From the NCBI GenBank assembly GCA_945917385.1, contig CAMEHJ010000057.1, positions 1 to 6,999 on the forward strand: a DNA stretch of 6,999 bases, written 5' to 3'. The notes below the pieces were generated by a model, which saw only the letters and a program-made list of their open reading frames with translations, did not search any database and was not told the DNA's origin. The DNA is from an uncultured bacterium (GTDB lineage Bacteria; Bacillota_A; Clostridia; Oscillospirales; Oscillospiraceae). Positions 4,947 through 6,999 of the stretch are shown here, piece after piece (positions within the stretch are counted from its first letter, which is position 1; each line of letters begins with the position of its first letter). The translations under genes were made by a program, and so were the position numbers.

Positions 4947-6326
4947 ATGAGAAAGCTGATAGGAGACAGGGCGTTTTATGAGAGACTCACCGCCGTAATG
5001 CTGCCCATACTCATACAGAATGTAATAACGAACTTCGTAAGCCTGCTTGACAACATCATGGTCGGTCAGGTGGGGACTGAGCCAATGTCCGGCGTCGCGA
5101 TAGTCAACCAGCTTCTGTTTGTTTTTAACCTCTGTATCTTCGGCGGCCTTGCGGGAGCCGGCATCTTCACGGCGCAGTTTTACGGGAAGAACGACTACAA
5201 AGGCGTGGCGGACACCTTCCGCGGGAAGCTCTATATCGCGCTCGCCGTCGTCACCGCGGCGTTTTTCGTATTCTGCGGTATCGGCAAAGAGCTTATCATG
5301 CAGTTTATCCACGAGGGCGAAGAGGGGCTTGACACGGCGGCAACGCTCATGTACAGCATGGGCTATCTGAAAATCATGCTGTGGCAGATCGTGCCGTTTG
5401 CGCTCATGCAGGTCTACGCAAGCACGCTCAGAGAGACGGGCGAGACGGTGCTGCCGATGAAGGCGGGCATAGTCGCGGTTTTCGTAAACCTCGTTTTGAA
5501 CTACATCCTCATCTTCGGCAAGCTCGGCGCGCCCACGCTCGGCGTTTCGGGCGCCGCGATTGCAACCGTCATCTCCCGCTTTGCCGAGTGTGCCATCGTC
5601 GTAGGGTGGGCGCACACGCACAAAGACAGAGCGCCGTATATCGTCGGCGTTTACAAAAGCGCGAAGATTCCCGGAACGCTCGCGGTGCAGATTGCAAGGC
5701 TCGGCCTGCCGCTGCTGATAAACGAGCTTTTGTGGTCGGGCGGCATGACGGTACTCAACCAGTGCTACTCGATGCGCGGGCTTGAGGTCGTCTCGGCGGT
5801 AAATATCTCCACCACGGTGTCAAACCTCTTTTTCTGCGCCTTTCTCGCCATGGGCTCCACCATCGCCATCATGGTCGGTCAGCTTCTCGGCGCGGGCGAG
5901 CTTGAGCGCGCAGTGGACGAGGACAGAAAGCTGATTTTCTTCTCCGTCGCGCTCTGCGCCGCAGTGGGCGTCATAATGGCTCTGCTTGCTCCGTATATCC
6001 CGCGCATCTACAATACAAGCGACGGCATCAAGCATATCGCAACGAAGCTCCTGCTTGTAAACTCCGCCATGATGCCGGTGAATGCCTTTACAAATTCCTG
6101 CTACTTCACTCTGCGCTCCGGCGGCAAGACTCTGATCACCTTCCTGTTTGACAGTGTGTATCTATGGGTTTTGTGTATCCCTCTGGCCTTCGTGCTGTCG
6201 AGATTTACCGGGATGCACATTGTAAAAATGTTCATCTTCGTGCAGTCCATGGATCTAATTAAATCCGCCTTCGGCTTCTGGCTTGTCAAGGAGAAAAAGT
6301 GGGTCGTAAATCTCGTGGAGAAATAA
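4947..6326 (+). CDS. MATE family multidrug/metabolite efflux transporter
   Basis: This is a polytopic inner membrane antiporter of the MATE (NorM/DinF-like) family, which exports cationic drugs or metabolites in exchange for Na+ or H+. The 459 residues match the family's usual 440-470, and the sequence shows about twelve hydrophobic segments in two halves. Typical wording includes ILIQNVITNFVSLLDNIMVG (21-40) in the first helix, FGGLAGAGIFTAQFYGKND (65-83), FVNLVLNYILIFGK (179-192), PTLGVSGAAIATVISR (196-211), and in the second half MGSTIAIMVGQLLGAGE (302-318) and LRSGGKTL (389-396). The ATG at 4947 was chosen because AAGGA lies 10 nt upstream and because the promoter -10 lies inside any longer version. 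It appears monocistronic: promoters lie on both sides and the thrS promoter follows within 32 nt. The substrate cannot be told from sequence. Confidence 0.93.
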   Translation: MRKLIGDRAFYERLTAVMLPILIQNVITNFVSLLDNIMVGQVGTEPMSGVAIVNQLLFVFNLCIFGGLAGAGIFTAQFYGKNDYKGVADTFRGKLYIALAVVTAAFFVFCGIGKELIMQFIHEGEEGLDTAATLMYSMGYLKIMLWQIVPFALMQVYASTLRETGETVLPMKAGIVAVFVNLVLNYILIFGKLGAPTLGVSGAAIATVISRFAECAIVVGWAHTHKDRAPYIVGVYKSAKIPGTLAVQIARLGLPLLINELLWSGGMTVLNQCYSMRGLEVVSAVNISTTVSNLFFCAFLAMGSTIAIMVGQLLGAGELERAVDEDRKLIFFSVALCAAVGVIMALLAPYIPRIYNTSDGIKHIATKLLLVNSAMMPVNAFTNSCYFTLRSGGKTLITFLFDSVYLWVLCIPLAFVLSRFTGMHIVKMFIFVQSMDLIKSAFGFWLVKEKKWVVNLVEK

Positions 6327-6357
6327 GAAATATGACGGATTTTTTCGCATATACTGA

Positions 6358-6386
6358 TTGACAGAGAAGTTTTGCAATGGTATTAT
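6358..6386 (+). promoter_or_regulatory. thrS promoter
   Basis: A perfect TTGACA (6358-6363), a 17-base spacer and TATTAT (6381-6386), with TGG just before the -10 (extended -10), form a near-consensus sigma-A promoter. Transcription would start near 6392-6395, just before the T-box stem I. Such strong promoters are usual for T-box genes, where control is by termination in the leader. Confidence 0.88.
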
Positions 6387-6392
6387 ATTAGA

Positions 6393-6644
6393 GTTAAAAG
6401 CTGTGACGGAGAACACCGGCGTTCACATCAGCACAGAGAGAGCGGGCTTTGGCTGTGACCTGCTCCTGATACGCGCCAGCGGTGCACCGCTCCCGAGCCG
6501 ATTGACCGAAATTTTGAGTAAGTCATTCCGCACGCCCTGCGTTACGGGGATAAATGAGTGAAACACCAAGGTGGAACCGTGCATTACGCACCCTTGCATA
6601 CATAAAAGTATGCAGGGGTGTTTTAGTTTTGATAGGAGGACATT
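6393..6644 (+). promoter_or_regulatory. T-box riboswitch leader, threonine-type
   Basis: The leader reads the charging state of tRNA-Thr and controls thrS transcription. Stem I starts with GGAG (6408-6411) pairing to CTCC (6490-6493). Its upper arm includes ATCAG/CTGAT and GAGCGGG/CCTGCTC, capped by a loop containing GGCTGTGA. The triplet just before the closing helix is ACC (6486-6488), a threonine codon in the place where the specifier sits in glyQS-type leaders, followed by one purine. A small helix with core ACGC-CCT-GCGT lies at 6532-6542. The T-box sequence AAGGTGGAACCGTGC (6568-6582) folds as AAGG/CCTT (6568-6571 with 6592-6595), a 7-base bulge TGGAACC and GTGC/GCAC (6579-6582 with 6588-6591). 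This antiterminator shares bases 6589-6595 with the terminator. TGGA predicts a tRNA-Thr ending UCCA. The stem I fold was traced by eye; the specifier is less certain than the class. Confidence 0.93.
6589..6630 (+). terminator. T-box regulated terminator upstream of thrS
   Basis: CACCCTTGCATAC (6589-6601) pairs with GTATGCAGGGGTG (6608-6620) in a 13-bp stem with one G-U pair and an ATAAAA loop. The tract TTTTAGTTTT (6621-6630) follows. Its 5' strand is the same segment used by the antiterminator, so the two folds exclude each other; uncharged tRNA-Thr should favour read-through. Confidence 0.95.
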
Positions 6645-6999
6645 ATGGACGAAAACAGATTCACATTCGAAAACCCCGAGTTTAAGAATACCTACCGCCA
6701 CACCACAAGCCACATTCTCGCACAGGCCGTGAAGCGCCTTTACCCTGAGGTAAAGCTCGCCATCGGCCCCGCCATCGCGGATGGCTTTTACTACGACTTC
6801 GACGCTCCCTTTGCCATCACCCCCGAAATTCTTGAAAAGCTTGAAGCCGAGATGCGCAAGATCTGCAAGGAGAAGCTGAAGCTCGAGCGCTTTGAGCTGC
6901 CCCGCGAAGAGGCCGTCAAGTTCATGGAGGAGAAGGAGGAGCCGTACAAGGTCGAGCTGATCAACGATCTGCCCGAGGACGCCGTCATTTCCTTCTACC
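6645..6999 (+). CDS. thrS: Threonyl-tRNA synthetase, N-terminal part (partial)
   Basis: ThrRS charges tRNA-Thr with threonine in the cytoplasm. Only the first 118 codons are in the window. They match the N2 editing domain of bacterial Thr[21 protein letters not shown] (17-35) carries the HxxxH motif (H19, H23) of the site that removes mischarged serine, followed by [17 protein letters not shown] (37-53). The region E. coli reaches at about residue 72 begins here at residue 17, so the roughly 60-residue TGS domain normally at the front is absent. It cannot lie upstream, because the T-box terminator ends only 14 nt before the ATG. The start is firm: AGGAGG (6634-6639) lies 5 nt before ATG. Regulation is by the T-box leader. 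The catalytic and anticodon-binding domains lie beyond the window end. Confidence 0.96.
   Translation, partial: MDENRFTFENPEFKNTYRHTTSHILAQAVKRLYPEVKLAIGPAIADGFYYDFDAPFAITPEILEKLEAEMRKICKEKLKLERFELPREEAVKFMEEKEEPYKVELINDLPEDAVISFY

Noticed and set aside
6328..6355. Possible terminator after the MATE gene (TATGACG ... CGCATA around a T run)
   Set aside because: The stem is short with a bulge and the T run lies in the loop instead of after the stem, so it is not a convincing intrinsic terminator.
6358..6561. Short plus-strand open frame inside the thrS leader
   Set aside because: It spans the promoter and the T-box stem I, has no ribosome binding site, and is fully explained by the RNA structure.

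Overview
The window looks like chromosomal DNA from a Gram-positive gut-type clostridium, probably in or near the Oscillospiraceae/Ruminococcaceae. The grounds are a T-box leader in front of a tRNA synthetase gene, sigma-A-like promoters in AT-rich gaps between GC-rich genes, AGGAGG-type ribosome binding sites, a TTG start, the iron-sulfur type queuosine enzyme QueH, and a palindromic intergenic repeat that I recall as common in this group. The taxonomic placement rests on memory of such genomes, not on a search.

Layout. The 3' end of an ABC exporter gene (1-224, +) converges on galU (274-1158, -), with a symmetric terminator hairpin between them. galU lies 18 nt downstream of queH on the minus strand and is probably co-transcribed with it. 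A 111-bp divergent promoter region (1852-1962) separates queH from a plus-strand pair, a dCMP deaminase gene (1963-2445) and a PfkB-family kinase most like pseudouridine kinase (2460-3395). A gene-free stretch of about 600 bp (3396-3991) follows and is crowded with palindromic elements: a half-element, a cruciform-forming inverted repeat, a complete MITE-like palindrome of about 124 bp, and a GC-rich hairpin. Then come proC (3992-4792, -) and a divergently transcribed MATE efflux gene (4947-6326, +). The window ends with a promoter, a threonine-type T-box leader and the 5' end of thrS (6645 onward).

How the parts relate. These are mostly independent housekeeping functions: UDP-glucose supply (GalU), tRNA queuosine modification (QueH), pyrimidine nucleotide supply and salvage (dCMP deaminase and the kinase), proline synthesis (ProC), drug or metabolite export (ABC and MATE) and threonyl-tRNA supply (ThrRS). 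The clearest regulatory logic is at thrS, where uncharged tRNA-Thr should stabilise an antiterminator over a mutually exclusive terminator; both structures can be traced base by base.

I see no phage, defence, CRISPR or other new multi-gene system. The items most worth a second look are the palindromic repeat cluster, the ThrRS that begins at its editing domain without a TGS domain, and the pseudouridine-kinase-like gene paired with dCMP deaminase rather than with a pseudouridine glycosidase.
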